Source of the DNA: BD2-11 sp965115885 | GTDB taxonomy: Bacteria > Gemmatimonadota > Gemmatimonadetes > Longimicrobiales > Gaopeijiaceae | DNA length: 64,000 nt | Direction: 5' to 3' | Assembly: GCA_965115885.1 (NCBI GenBank) | Contig: OZ220479.1 | Location: 3,100,001-3,164,000 of the forward strand | Shown here: piece by piece, positions 11,034 to 20,292 of the stretch | Position numbering within the stretch: the first letter of the stretch is position 1 | How the letters are laid out: every line of letters begins with the position of its first letter | Program-made: the position numbers and the translations under genes | The notes under the pieces: generated by a model | What the model was told of the DNA's origin: nothing | The model's input: the letters and a program-made list of their open reading frames with translations, nothing else | The model's database searches: none

Positions 11034-11813
11034 ATGGGCCGACTCCGTTGGACGGCGGTGTTCGACGCGCCTCGCGACGGCGCGACCAACATGGCGATCG
11101 ACCACGCGCTCGCCGAAACCGTCGAGGCGGACGCGGGGTGGTTGCGCCTGTATCGCTGGACACGCCCCACCCTCTCGCTGGGCCGCAACGAGCCCGCCGC
11201 GGACGCCTACGACTTCGAGCGCGCGGAGCGGACGGGCATCGACGTGGTGCGCCGTCCCACGGGCGGCCGGAGCGTGTTGCACGACGCCGAACTGACCTAC
11301 GCGGTGGTCGTCCCGGTCGCCGCGATCGGGCGAGTGCGCGCGGCCTACCTGGAGGTGCAGCGCGCCCTGGCGGCCGCGCTGCGCTCCCTCGGGACCGACG
11401 CCCGGCTCGCCGCGGACGCGGCGCCGAGCGCGCCGCAGGCGGGCGCCTGCTTCGACGCGACTTCGGGCGGGGAGGTGGTGGCGGGGGGGCGCAAGCTCGC
11501 CGGCAGCGCCCAGGCCCGCATCGGCCGCGCCCTGCTGCAACACGGATCCGTGCTCGTCGAAGGCACCCAGGCGCGCGCGCGCGCGCTGTGCCGACACGCG
11601 GACGACGCGCGCGCGGCGCCCGCGTCCACGACCTTGCGCGAACAGCTCGGGCGCACGCCCTCTTGGGGAGAGGTCGCGGCCGCGGTCTCCCGAGCGCTCG
11701 CCGCCCGACTCGGGACGAAGGTGGCGCGCGGAGAGCTTCCGCAGGCGACGAGGCGGAAAATCCGGGCGCTGGAGCGCCACTACCGATCGAAAACGTGGAC
11801 GATGCGCCGGTGA
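11034..11813 (+). CDS. lplA: Lipoate-protein ligase / octanoyltransferase, LplA family
   Basis: This 259-residue protein starts at ATG 11034. It contains the biotin/lipoate protein ligase signatures: RRPTGGRSVLHDAELTY near 73-89, which binds the lipoyl group, and GGRKLAGSAQ at 151-160, where Lys154 is the conserved catalytic lysine. It could use free lipoate plus ATP (LplA) or transfer octanoyl (LipM-like); sequence reading cannot separate these. It follows the UPF0173 gene by 65 bases at the end of the glycine-cleavage cluster, so its natural substrate is probably GcvH. Confidence 0.8.
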   Translation: MGRLRWTAVFDAPRDGATNMAIDHALAETVEADAGWLRLYRWTRPTLSLGRNEPAADAYDFERAERTGIDVVRRPTGGRSVLHDAELTYAVVVPVAAIGRVRAAYLEVQRALAAALRSLGTDARLAADAAPSAPQAGACFDATSGGEVVAGGRKLAGSAQARIGRALLQHGSVLVEGTQARARALCRHADDARAAPASTTLREQLGRTPSWGEVAAAVSRALAARLGTKVARGELPQATRRKIRALERHYRSKTWTMRR

Positions 11814-11878
11814 CGAGTCCGCAGACTCCCCGACCGAGATTCCTTCCGCCCCGGAGGAAATCGGCATTGGGGAAACCC

Positions 11879-11907
11879 TTGACACGCCCCGGACCTGCCT
11901 TCACCTT
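11879..11907 (+). promoter_or_regulatory. Possible promoter of the ExbB-like gene
   Basis: A consensus -35 hexamer TTGACA at 11879-11884 is followed after 17 bases by CACCTT (11902-11907), a weak -10. It lies about 100 bases before the start of the following gene. The -35 is strong but the -10 is poor. Confidence 0.4.
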
Positions 11908-12009
11908 ACCTTCGCCGTTGCTGGAAAGAAGCTTCGGTCGACTCGGCGGGTTGTCCGTTTGCGGGCAATCGGTTCCCATGCCTGAAACCAGTTCACGGAG
12001 GGCACTCCC

Positions 12010-12714
12010 TTGGCCGCACTCACTCATCTCTACGTCGCGCTGTTGCAGATTCCGGGCATGGAAGCGCCGGACCAGACCCTCGGCGAACAGATGGGCTTCA
12101 TCTGGGATCAGACCGGATTCATGCGCTGGCCGCTGGCGCTGTGCATCGTGGTCGGCATCATCGTCATCATCTGGAAGTTCTTCGACCTGCTGGCCAAGGG
12201 CGGCCGCACCAAGAAGATCCTCACCCAGGTCGATTCGTTGCTCGCCGATTCCCAACTGCAGGAAGCGATCGACGTCACCCGCGAGTCGAACTCGCCTGCG
12301 GCCAACATCCTCTACGCCGGCCTCGAGCGGCACGAGGAAGGCACCGACCGGGTCATGAAGGCCATCGAGAACCAGGGGCTCATCGAATTGAGTCGGCTGG
12401 AGCGGGGCTTGGTGGTCCTGGCGACCCTCACCAACATCGCGCCGTTGCTCGGCTTCCTGGGAACGGTGATCGGGATGATCATCGCCTTCCAGTCCATCGA
12501 GATGGCCGGCGAAGTCGAAGCGACGCTGGTGGCGGGCGGCATCAAGGTGGCGCTCCTCACGACCGCCGCCGGGCTGACCATCGCGATCCCCGTGAGCATC
12601 GCCCACAACTTCTTCGTGTCGCGCATCGACTCGCTGGTCATCGACATGGAGGAGTCGGCCCAGAAGATGATCGACGCCCTTCACGCGATGGAGACCGGGA
12701 GGGCGTCCGTTTAG
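12010..12714 (+). CDS. exbB: MotA/TolQ/ExbB-family proton channel protein
   Basis: The start is TTG 12010, decided by a strong Shine-Dalgarno GGAGGG at 11997-12002, seven bases upstream. The 234-residue protein has one membrane helix near 38-56 (PLALCIVVGIIVIIWKFF) and two in the C-terminal half (LATLTNIAPLLGFLGTVIGM and VALLTTAAGLTIAIPVSIAHNFF). This is the ExbB/TolQ pattern in which the last two helices form the proton path. Such proteins power TonB or Tol systems together with ExbD/TolR. No ExbD, TolR or TonB follows: a terminator closes the gene. It may work with partners elsewhere or belong to another MotA-type machine. Confidence 0.8.
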   Translation: MAALTHLYVALLQIPGMEAPDQTLGEQMGFIWDQTGFMRWPLALCIVVGIIVIIWKFFDLLAKGGRTKKILTQVDSLLADSQLQEAIDVTRESNSPAANILYAGLERHEEGTDRVMKAIENQGLIELSRLERGLVVLATLTNIAPLLGFLGTVIGMIIAFQSIEMAGEVEATLVAGGIKVALLTTAAGLTIAIPVSIAHNFFVSRIDSLVIDMEESAQKMIDALHAMETGRASV

Positions 12715-12740
12715 CCGAAACCCGGACTTCGCGGACAAGG

Positions 12741-12779
12741 AAGGGCCGCTCCCGACGGGGGGGTGGCCCTTTCTCTTTT
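12741..12779 (+). terminator. Rho-independent terminator after the ExbB-like gene
   Basis: The stem AAGGGCC (12741-12747) pairs with GGCCCTT (12765-12771). The apical part is also GC-rich, and the stem is followed by TCTCTTTT. It lies 26 bases after the stop codon, so the gene is probably transcribed alone. Confidence 0.75.
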
Positions 12780-12799
12780 CCGGGCTTCAGGGAACGACG

Positions 12800-15103
12800 A
12801 TGAACACTCTCTCCGCAACCACGCTCGCTCTCCTCGCGTCGGCGGCCCCGGTCGTCGCCGCTCCCGTTCCCGGCCCGGCTCAGGAACGGGGGGACGGATC
12901 GGGGGAAGGCGTGCGCCTCGCGCGCCCCTGGCACACTGCGGTCGCGCTGGAAGAAGCGCTCGCCGGAACCGATTCCCCCGAACCCGCAGCCATCCTGGAG
13001 CTGGCGCGGGCCGAGGCGGGCTGGCGGAACTGGTCGCGGGTGAACGAGCTGCTGGAAGACGCCGAGTGGCTCGACGACCTCGATGCCGGGGCGGGGTGGT
13101 TCCTTCTCGGCTTGGCGGCCGAAGCCGGAGAGGAGTGGGCCGCCGCCGAACGCGCCTTCGGCGCCTACTTGGCCCGAGGGAATCGCGACGAGGAGACGGT
13201 TCTGCGCCTAGTCCGGGTTCGCGCGCGCCTGAGGCGTCCCGAGGACGCCCTGAACGCGCTCGAGGCGGTGGGGACCGGGCGCACGGATCTCTTCAACAGC
13301 CGGACGCGGTTGGAGGTCGCCGCCCTTCTCGCCCCGCTGGGAGACACGGCCGGCGTTCGGCTGGCGCGCGCGGGCATCGTCGACGCAGAAGTGCGGGAAC
13401 GAGGCTGGCTGATCCACGCCGACGCCTTTCTGGCCGCCGGCGACAGCGCCGCCGCCGAACGCTTCCTCGACCGGACCGTGGCCTCGATCCTGGACGACGG
13501 ACGACGCGCCCGAGGATGGACGACGCTGGGCGGGTTGCGGCGCGCGCGCGGAGATCGGGAAGGTGCGCTCGCTGCCTTCCGGTCGGCATTGGAAGCCGTC
13601 GACCGGGGGAGCGCCGCCACCCGAGCCGCCGTCGCCCTGGCCGAATCGGGCACGGCCGCGACCGGCGAACTCCCCGAACTCGGACGCGTCCTTCGGCGCG
13701 GAGGCGAACCCGAGCGCGCCCTCCGGGTCTACGACCGCTACGTGGAGGAAGTCTCCGCTCCCGCGTCGGCCGCTCTTCGCTTGGCGCGCGCGCGCCTGAT
13801 GGCGGGCTCGGGCCGGCTCCGGGAGGCCCGGGACGAGTTGAGCGGCTTGGCCGAGGACGACGACCCGCAGATCGGCGCACCCGCGCTGAACGCCCTGGCC
13901 GCGGTGGAGCGGCGGCTCGGGGCCGCCGACGCGGCCGAGACGGCGCAGGAGCAGCTGGTCGACCGCTTCCCGGAAAGCCGCGAAGCGGTCGACTTCGTCT
14001 TCTTCCGCGCCGACGCGGACCACGACGCGGGGCGGATCGCCCGGGCCATGGACGGATACGGGCGAACCGCGTCGATGGCGCCCGCCATGGATCGCGCCGG
14101 TTTGGCGCGCATGCGTCTCGGGCAACTCCATATCGGCAACGGCGATCATCGGCGCGCCGTCGCCGTCTTCGAGAACTACCTCGCGGACTTTCCCGACGGG
14201 CGGCGCTGGCAGGAGGCCGCGTACTGGGCCGCATGGGGCCGCGTCCAGCTGGGCGAGCGGCAGCGCGCGGCGGAGCATGTGGCCCGAATCGCCCGCGGAG
14301 ACCCCCTTTCCTACTACGCGTTCCTGGGCGCCGATCTGCTCGGCGAGGACCACGATCCCGAACTCGAGGACGAGCTCCCCTTCGACGAGTCCGGCGTTTT
14401 CTGGATGTACGAGCCGTTGCGGGAAGCCGAGCTGCTGAGGCGCGCCGGGCTGAAGTCCGTCGCCGCCGACATCGCCGCACGGTTGCTCGAACGAGCCGGG
14501 GATTCGCCCGGAACGTTGCTCAGACTGGCCGAGGGACTCGTCGCCCAGGGCATGCATGTCGAGGGAATTCGCGTTGGGGGACGAGCTCGAAGCGCCGGAT
14601 ATCCCCGATCGCCGCGCCTCGTGCGCGTCGCCTATCCGCTTCCCTACCGCGACATCATCTTCGACGAGGCGGCCAAGCACGAGGTGGATCCCTTCCTGAT
14701 GGCCGCGCTCATTCGCCAGGAATCGGCGTTCGACGCGGAAATCGTCTCCGGCGCGGGCGCCGTCGGGCTCATGCAGGTGATCCCCGCGACCGGGAGCGAG
14801 CTCGCGCGCCGGGGAGGACCGCGGCCCTTCTCCCCCGCGACGCTCGAGATCGCCGACATCAACCTGCACCTGGGCTCCCGCTATCTGGCCCGGATGCTCG
14901 ACCGCTACGACGGCCGCCTGCCGCTGGTGCTCTCGGCCTACAACGCGGGTCCCTCGCGCGCGTCCCGCTGGAGCCGACTGCCCGAGGCCTCCGATCTCCA
15001 GCGCTTCACCGAACGAATTCCTTTCTTCGAGACGCGAAACTACGTGAAGAGCGTCGAGCGCAACCTCCGCATCTACCGCTGGCTGTACGGAAACGGTTCG
15101 TGA
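12800..15103 (+). CDS. slt: Soluble lytic murein transglycosylase with N-terminal helical repeats
   Basis: A 767-residue exported protein. Residues 1-21 form a signal peptide (TLALLASAAPVVAAPV). About 30-590 are TPR-like helical repeats rich in Ala, Arg and Glu. The C-terminal 150 residues are an SLT domain with the catalytic Glu641 in IRQESAFD, then GAVGLMQVIPATG and LSAYNAGPSRASRW, ending RNYVKSVERNLRIYRWL. This is the layout of Slt70-type enzymes, which cleave the MurNAc-GlcNAc bond of peptidoglycan and make anhydro ends in the periplasm. It follows the terminator at 12741-12779 and lies 16 bases before polA. Confidence 0.88.
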   Translation: MNTLSATTLALLASAAPVVAAPVPGPAQERGDGSGEGVRLARPWHTAVALEEALAGTDSPEPAAILELARAEAGWRNWSRVNELLEDAEWLDDLDAGAGWFLLGLAAEAGEEWAAAERAFGAYLARGNRDEETVLRLVRVRARLRRPEDALNALEAVGTGRTDLFNSRTRLEVAALLAPLGDTAGVRLARAGIVDAEVRERGWLIHADAFLAAGDSAAAERFLDRTVASILDDGRRARGWTTLGGLRRARGDREGALAAFRSALEAVDRGSAATRAAVALAESGTAATGELPELGRVLRRGGEPERALRVYDRYVEEVSAPASAALRLARARLMAGSGRLREARDELSGLAEDDDPQIGAPALNALAAVERRLGAADAAETAQEQLVDRFPESREAVDFVFFRADADHDAGRIARAMDGYGRTASMAPAMDRAGLARMRLGQLHIGNGDHRRAVAVFENYLADFPDGRRWQEAAYWAAWGRVQLGERQRAAEHVARIARGDPLSYYAFLGADLLGEDHDPELEDELPFDESGVFWMYEPLREAELLRRAGLKSVAADIAARLLERAGDSPGTLLRLAEGLVAQGMHVEGIRVGGRARSAGYPRSPRLVRVAYPLPYRDIIFDEAAKHEVDPFLMAALIRQESAFDAEIVSGAGAVGLMQVIPATGSELARRGGPRPFSPATLEIADINLHLGSRYLARMLDRYDGRLPLVLSAYNAGPSRASRWSRLPEASDLQRFTERIPFFETRNYVKSVERNLRIYRWLYGNGS

Positions 15104-15119
15104 AGCGGATCCGACCGGC

Positions 15120-17885
15120 ATGAAGAAGCCCACGCTCTTTCTGATCGACGCCTACGCGATCGTCTATCAGTCGCACTTCGCCTTCGCCAACCGACCCCTC
15201 ACCAACTCCAGCGGCGAGAACACCTCCGCCGAGTGGGGCTTCCTCAACGCTCTGCTCCGAATCCGGGACGAGTTCGCGCCCGACTACCTGGCGGTGGTTT
15301 TCGACGCCGGATCGAGCCAGCGCAAGACGTTGTACCCTCCGTACAAGGCAACGCGCGAGAAGATGCCGGAGGATCTGCGCGAGAGCCTGACCCGCATCCG
15401 GACCCTGCTGGACGCCCTTCGCCATCCCGCGGTCGAAGTCGAAGGCTTCGAGGCGGACGACGTCATCGCCTCGCTCGCGCTTCGGGCCCTCGATCGCGAA
15501 GAGAGCATCGAGGCCGTCGTCGTTTCGGGAGACAAGGACTTCTACCAGCTCGTGCGCCCGGGCCTGCGGCTGTTCCAGCCCGCGCGCGGAGGGCGGGCTG
15601 GAACCCCGGCGGAGTGGGTCGACGAGTCGAATGCGGACAAGCGCTTCGGCGTCCCTCCCGAGCGCATCGTCGATTATCTGGCGCTGGTCGGGGACGCCTC
15701 CGACAACGTGCCCGGAGCTCCGGGCATCGGGCCCAAGACGGCGGTCCGGCTCATCCGCGAATACGGGGACTTGGACGAGATTCTCGCGCACGCCGAAGAG
15801 GTGCCGGCCAAGCGTCCCCGCACCTCGCTGCTCGACAACGCGGACCGGATCCGACTGTCCAAACGTCTGGTGACCATGTTCACCGACGTCGACGTGGAGC
15901 TCGATCTAGAGGGGCTGGCGGTGCGCGAACCGGACTGCGGGCGGATGCGCGAGCTGTTGCTGGAACTCGAGTTCCACACCCTGCTGGAGCGCTTTCCCGC
16001 AGCGCCGATCGCCGACGGGACCGCACCCGGGGAGCGAAACCCCGACTATCGGTTGGTGCTCGATGCGGCCGGAGTCGAAGAGGCGGTCCGGGAGGTCCGC
16101 GCCCGGGGGGAGGCGGCCATGGTCGTCCTCACCGCGTCCCCCGATCCCATGCGGGGGGAGATCGTCGGAATCTCTCTTTCCACGCGCCGAGGCGAGGCCC
16201 GCTACCTTCCCCTGGCCCACGAGTTCGCGCTCGATCTGGAGACGGAGTCGCGCGCCGAGGAGAAGGCGACGAGCAATCTTCCCGCGCTCGGTTCCCCGGA
16301 CATGACGGCACTACGGAATCTGCTCGAGGACGGGGGAGTGCGCAAGACCGGACACGACCTGAAGCACGCCGTCGTCGCGCTGGCCGAGGCCGGCATTCCC
16401 CTCCGGGGCGCCCGCTTCGACACCATGGTGGCATCGCATCTTCTCAAACCCGAGCTTCGGGGGCACGATCCGGAAACCCTGGCGGCGAACCTCCTCGGAA
16501 TCGAGACCGTCCCGCTCAAGCACCTCGTCGGCACGGGCAAGAAGGAGGTTCCCCTGACCCGGATCGCCCCCGAGGAGGTTCTCCGCTTCGCGTGCGAGCG
16601 CGCCGACTGCGCGGGGCGCTTGGGGAGACGGTTTCGACCCGAACTCGAGGAAAGCGGCCTCGACGCGCTCTTTCGGGACGTGGAGATGCGGCTGGTGCCG
16701 GTGCTGGCGCGCATGGAGCGAAACGGGATCCGCATCGATCCCGCGTTCTTCGGCGAGATGAGCCGGCAGCTGGAATACGAGCTCGGGCGGGTGCGGAAAG
16801 AGATCTTCGAGGAGGCGGGCTCGGAGTTCAACCTCAACTCGACGCCCCAGTTGCGGACCGTGCTCTTCGAAGACCTGGGGCTCCCGGTGATCAGGAAGAC
16901 GAAGACCGGACCCTCCACGGCCGCCTCGGTGCTGGAGGAGCTCGAGGCGCTCGGGCATCGGGTGCCCCGGCTGCTGACCAAGTACCGCCGCATGGAGAAG
17001 CTTCGGAGCACCTACATCGACGCGTTGCCCGGCTTGGTCCATCCGCGCACCGGACGCATCCACACGCATTTCAACCAGACCGCGGCCGCCACCGGAAGAC
17101 TCTCGTCCAGCAATCCCAACCTGCAGAACATCCCCGTCCGTACCCGAATCGGGCGCGAGATCCGCAAGGGCTTCGTCGCCGCCCCGGGACACGTTCTGCT
17201 GACGGCGGACTACTCCCAGATCGAGCTTCGCATCTTGGCGCACTTCTCGGGCGATCCCGCCTTCGTGACCGCGTTCCGCGAGGCCAGCGACATCCACCGG
17301 CAGACGGCGGCCGTCATCTTCGGCGTGAGCGCGGAGGAAGTGAGTCCGCGCATGCGCGACCAGGCGAAAACCATCAACTTCGCCACCCTCTACGGGCAGG
17401 GCGCCTTCTCCCTGGCGCGCCAGCTGGGCGTCCCCCGAAACGAGGCGCAGCGCTTCATCGACCAGTACTTCGAGCGTTTCGACGGCGTGCGCACCTTCCT
17501 CGACGGGCAGGTCGCGCTGGCCCGGGAGCGGGGCTACGTCGAGACGCTCTCGGGACGGAGGCGCTACGTGCGGGAGCTGGCCTCGCGCAACTGGAACATC
17601 CGCGCGCACGGCGAGCGGATCGCGCGCAACACCCCCATCCAGGGCACGGCTGCGGACATCGTCAAGAAGGCGATGATCGGGGTCCAGCGGGCCTTGGACG
17701 AAATCGACTCCCGGGCGATGCTGCTGCTCCAAGTGCACGACGAACTGGTGCTCGAGACGCCCGCCGAGGAGCTGGAGTCGGTGCGCGGGACGGTCGTGGC
17801 GCACATGGAGGGCGCGGCCGAGCTCGCCGTCCCCCTGGTCGTGGAAACCGGAACCGGCGCCAGCTGGTTCGAGTGCAAGGACTGA
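15120..17885 (+). CDS. polA: DNA polymerase I with apparently inactive 3'-5' exonuclease
   Basis: This 921-residue enzyme has an N-terminal 5' nuclease domain (FLIDAYAIVYQSHFAF, YPPYKATREKMPE, GFEADDVIA, SGDKDFYQL) and a C-terminal family A polymerase domain. The polymerase domain has motif A TADYSQIELR near 695-704, motif B RDQAKTINFATLYGQG and motif C QVHDELVLE near 870-878. The middle region (about 300-510) keeps the exonuclease fold but lacks the DxE pair of exo I (VVLTASPDPMRGEIVG stands in its place). The exo II Asp is replaced as well (GHDLKHAVVAL). It should fill gaps and remove primers but probably does not proofread, as in Taq polymerase. Confidence 0.93.
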   Translation: MKKPTLFLIDAYAIVYQSHFAFANRPLTNSSGENTSAEWGFLNALLRIRDEFAPDYLAVVFDAGSSQRKTLYPPYKATREKMPEDLRESLTRIRTLLDALRHPAVEVEGFEADDVIASLALRALDREESIEAVVVSGDKDFYQLVRPGLRLFQPARGGRAGTPAEWVDESNADKRFGVPPERIVDYLALVGDASDNVPGAPGIGPKTAVRLIREYGDLDEILAHAEEVPAKRPRTSLLDNADRIRLSKRLVTMFTDVDVELDLEGLAVREPDCGRMRELLLELEFHTLLERFPAAPIADGTAPGERNPDYRLVLDAAGVEEAVREVRARGEAAMVVLTASPDPMRGEIVGISLSTRRGEARYLPLAHEFALDLETESRAEEKATSNLPALGSPDMTALRNLLEDGGVRKTGHDLKHAVVALAEAGIPLRGARFDTMVASHLLKPELRGHDPETLAANLLGIETVPLKHLVGTGKKEVPLTRIAPEEVLRFACERADCAGRLGRRFRPELEESGLDALFRDVEMRLVPVLARMERNGIRIDPAFFGEMSRQLEYELGRVRKEIFEEAGSEFNLNSTPQLRTVLFEDLGLPVIRKTKTGPSTAASVLEELEALGHRVPRLLTKYRRMEKLRSTYIDALPGLVHPRTGRIHTHFNQTAAATGRLSSSNPNLQNIPVRTRIGREIRKGFVAAPGHVLLTADYSQIELRILAHFSGDPAFVTAFREASDIHRQTAAVIFGVSAEEVSPRMRDQAKTINFATLYGQGAFSLARQLGVPRNEAQRFIDQYFERFDGVRTFLDGQVALARERGYVETLSGRRRYVRELASRNWNIRAHGERIARNTPIQGTAADIVKKAMIGVQRALDEIDSRAMLLLQVHDELVLETPAEELESVRGTVVAHMEGAAELAVPLVVETGTGASWFECKD

Positions 17886-18012
17886 TCCGGGCCGGAGCGG
17901 CGCGGATCCCGGCGCACGCCGTTCAGCGATTCCGATTCGCACCGGCCCCGTCCTGCGCCCCGCCGACGACCAGCCTCCGGTCGGCCCGGCGCTCTCGGAG
18001 ACGGGCTCCCCG

Positions 18013-19224
18013 CTACCCCGGACGGCGCCCGTAGGTGAGCGACCGCCACCCCCACTCCATCGGGCCGTGGCGATGGCGCCGGAGCACCAGCGGCGACCAC
18101 CAGAGCTGGAGCGCCCACACCCCGAACACGATCGGCAGCATCCACACGCGCTCGACGCTTCCGAAAAGTCCGAACCCGTGCCCGTAGAAGAGGGTCGTGC
18201 AGAGGACGGTCTGGGCGAGGTAATTGGTGAACGCCATGCGGCCGGCGGCGGCCAAGCGATCCTGCAGAGCGGGAAGCCATCGTCGACGGATCGCCAGCAT
18301 CGCGAGTCCGACGTAGCCCAGGGCCATCGCCAAGCTCCCCCAGTAGTTGAACTCCGATCCCAGAAAGAAGGAACGCTCCCAGCTCCAACCGGCGGCGAAG
18401 TTCCACCCGATCCCCGCCGCGACCACCGGCGCGCCGACTCCGAAGCCGACGAGCGCCAGGCGGCGGTAGAAGTCGGAGCTCCGGCCGGCGCCCAGCACCT
18501 TCCACCGGTAGAGCGCCATGCCCAGGAGCATGACGCCCGCGACGCGCCAGAACAGGTTCGCGGGGATGACGACGGTATGCATCGCGACCGTGTCGGGAAC
18601 CCGCTGACCCTGCTGCGCGAGCCATCCCCCGCGATACGCGCGCAGCTGGGCCTCGATTTCGGCGGCGTTCGGCGCCCAGGCGGCCACGAGTTCCGCCGTT
18701 TCCCGTTCGGGAAGTCCGGGCGCGATCAAGCCGAACGCCAGAGACAGAACGCTCGCCACCGAACAGCACGCCAATCCCACGGCCAGCAGCGCCGCGGGCC
18801 GAAGACGGCGCAACGGATACACCAAGCCGCCGCACACGGCGTAGGTCGCGAGCACGTCTCCCGACCAGAGCAGGTAGGCGTGCGCGAGGCCGATGAGCAG
18901 CAGCCAGAACATGCGTCGGTAGTGCAACCTCGCGGAACGGCCGTTGCGGAGCTCGACGCGCTCGGCGAACAGGCAGACGCCGGCGCCGAAGAGAAGCGAG
19001 AAGAGCGTCATGAACTTCTGGTCGACGAGCAGGTGGCTCGCCGCCCAGGCGAACAGGTTCGCGCCCGCCAAGTCGCCGTAGGCGGTCGGATTGGCGTAGG
19101 CCGCCGACGGCATCGCGAACGACTGGACGTTCATGACCAGAATGCCCAGCACGGCGAAGCCGCGCAGAACGTCCAGGCCGACGATTCGGGCGCCGGACTC
19201 GACCGGCCCCGCGCGTTCGCTCAG
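18013..19224 (-). CDS. DUF418 (YeiB-like) multi-pass membrane protein
   Basis: About 403 residues with eight or more hydrophobic segments and the family opening RIVGLDVLRGFAVLGILVMNVQSF. The C-terminal half (RRLALVGFGVGAPVVA to MAFTNYLAQTVLCTTLFYG) is the DUF418 domain. The function is unknown. No ATG, GTG or TTG lies between ATG 19353, deep in the upstream gene, and the domain start. CTG 19224 overlaps the upstream stop as CTGA and gives a normal-length N-terminus, so I place the start there provisionally. It follows the DoxX-like gene with this overlap and is probably co-translated with it. Confidence 0.75.
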   Translation of the reverse strand: MSERAGPVESGARIVGLDVLRGFAVLGILVMNVQSFAMPSAAYANPTAYGDLAGANLFAWAASHLLVDQKFMTLFSLLFGAGVCLFAERVELRNGRSARLHYRRMFWLLLIGLAHAYLLWSGDVLATYAVCGGLVYPLRRLRPAALLAVGLACCSVASVLSLAFGLIAPGLPERETAELVAAWAPNAAEIEAQLRAYRGGWLAQQGQRVPDTVAMHTVVIPANLFWRVAGVMLLGMALYRWKVLGAGRSSDFYRRLALVGFGVGAPVVAAGIGWNFAAGWSWERSFFLGSEFNYWGSLAMALGYVGLAMLAIRRRWLPALQDRLAAAGRMAFTNYLAQTVLCTTLFYGHGFGLFGSVERVWMLPIVFGVWALQLWWSPLVLRRHRHGPMEWGWRSLTYGRRPG

Positions 19225-19640
19225 CTTCCGGACCCGCCCATCCTGTGGTCGAGGGTCATGCGGTCCTCCTCCATGGTGCCCCAGAGGACGGCCGCGCCCG
19301 CCGCGACGATGATCGACGGATAGAAGAGCACGTTCGCCCCCTCGAGGAACCATCCCCAGGGATCGAGGATCGATCGCCACACGGCCGCCGCGGTGACGGC
19401 CAGGACGAGGAACATCGCCGGGTAGGTGCGCCGACGCCAAAGCCCGAGCACGACCAGCACGCCGAGCAACGCCTCCAGCACGCCGAACGCGTTGAGGAAG
19501 AGAGCGCTGTTGCCGATCCCGAAGTAGAAGGAGTCGGCGACCCTCACGCCGTGGTCGACGTCGACGAGCTTGTCCAGTCCCCACATCACTAGGAGCCACC
19601 CCGTGCCGACCCTCAGTGCGAACAGCCCCCAACGCTTCAT
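19221..19640 (-). CDS. DoxX-like small membrane protein
   Basis: A 139-residue protein starting at ATG 19640. It has four hydrophobic segments: LFALRVGTGWLLVMWGLDKL, FLNAFGVLEALLGVLVVLGL, YPAMFLVLAVTAAAVW and VLFYPSIIVAAGAAVLW. This is the DoxX/DUF417-type four-helix layout of small membrane proteins linked loosely to redox functions. It overlaps the start of the DUF418 gene by four bases, which points to a shared role in the membrane. No substrate can be named. Confidence 0.65.
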   Translation of the reverse strand: MKRWGLFALRVGTGWLLVMWGLDKLVDVDHGVRVADSFYFGIGNSALFLNAFGVLEALLGVLVVLGLWRRRTYPAMFLVLAVTAAAVWRSILDPWGWFLEGANVLFYPSIIVAAGAAVLWGTMEEDRMTLDHRMGGSGS

Positions 19641-19687
19641 GTCGGCCTCCCGTGGATGCGGCGCGTACCCCGGTTTCGCGGGTCGGA

Positions 19688-20179
19688 TCAGAAGCCTTCG
19701 TCCGCCGAAGGCCCGTACATGCCGGGCACCTTCGCGCCGCACTCGCGCAGGTAGAGGGCGAGCTGGGCGCGGTGGTGCACGATGTGGTTCATGACGAAGA
19801 AACGGAAGACCATGCCCTTGGGCATGGAGAAGTGGACGGCGTCGCCCGAGCGGAGCGTCCACGTCTCCTGGAAAGTCTCCTCGGACGCGGACTCGAGCGC
19901 CGCGCGCGCGTCGGCGGCGACGGCGTCGAAAGTCGAGACGATCTCGGCGACGCTCTCGAGTTGCTCCTGCTCCCAGGGCTGGGAGAGGTCGATGCCGTCC
20001 CGCTCGAAGGTCGGCCGGGTCCAGCCGCCCAAGGTCGCGACGTGCGTGGCGAGCTCGCGCAGGGTCCACGACTTCTCGTGCGGACGGTAGCCGAGGTGCT
20101 CGTCCGGGACGCTCTCGAGCATCCTGCGCGTGTTCCGGCTCTCGTGATCGAATTCGGGCAGAAGCATGGCTCCGTGCAT
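19688..20179 (-). CDS. DinB/YfiT-family putative metalloenzyme
   Basis: A 163-residue four-helix-bundle protein. The DinB pattern is clear: SWTLRELATHVATLGGW near the middle of the first half, and MNHIVHHRAQLALYLRECG near the C-terminus. The His of ELATH and the HH pair are the three metal ligands. GAKVPGMYGPSADE at the end is the common DinB tail. Many family members are thiol transferases or of unknown activity; damage induction is known only for the Bacillus namesake. It is preceded by 112 bases without a gene and lies close to the DoxX-like gene. Confidence 0.8.
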   Translation of the reverse strand: MHGAMLLPEFDHESRNTRRMLESVPDEHLGYRPHEKSWTLRELATHVATLGGWTRPTFERDGIDLSQPWEQEQLESVAEIVSTFDAVAADARAALESASEETFQETWTLRSGDAVHFSMPKGMVFRFFVMNHIVHHRAQLALYLRECGAKVPGMYGPSADEGF

Positions 20180-20292
20180 GTGCGGGCATCCTGGGCGAAG
20201 GGATTCGAGCTCGGCGATTCCGAGACCAATCTAGCGAGGCCCCGGTGCTGCGGGAAAGCGCGGCGAGGCCGCCGGATCCGGGCGCGTCGCGA

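Noticed and set aside
12763..15123. A 786-codon frame overlapping the lytic transglycosylase
   Set aside because: It is an Arg-rich shadow frame; the other frame has a signal peptide and the full SLT motif set.
15233..18034. A 933-codon plus-strand frame overlapping polA
   Set aside because: It is an out-of-frame shadow of polA, which carries all polymerase motifs in the other frame.
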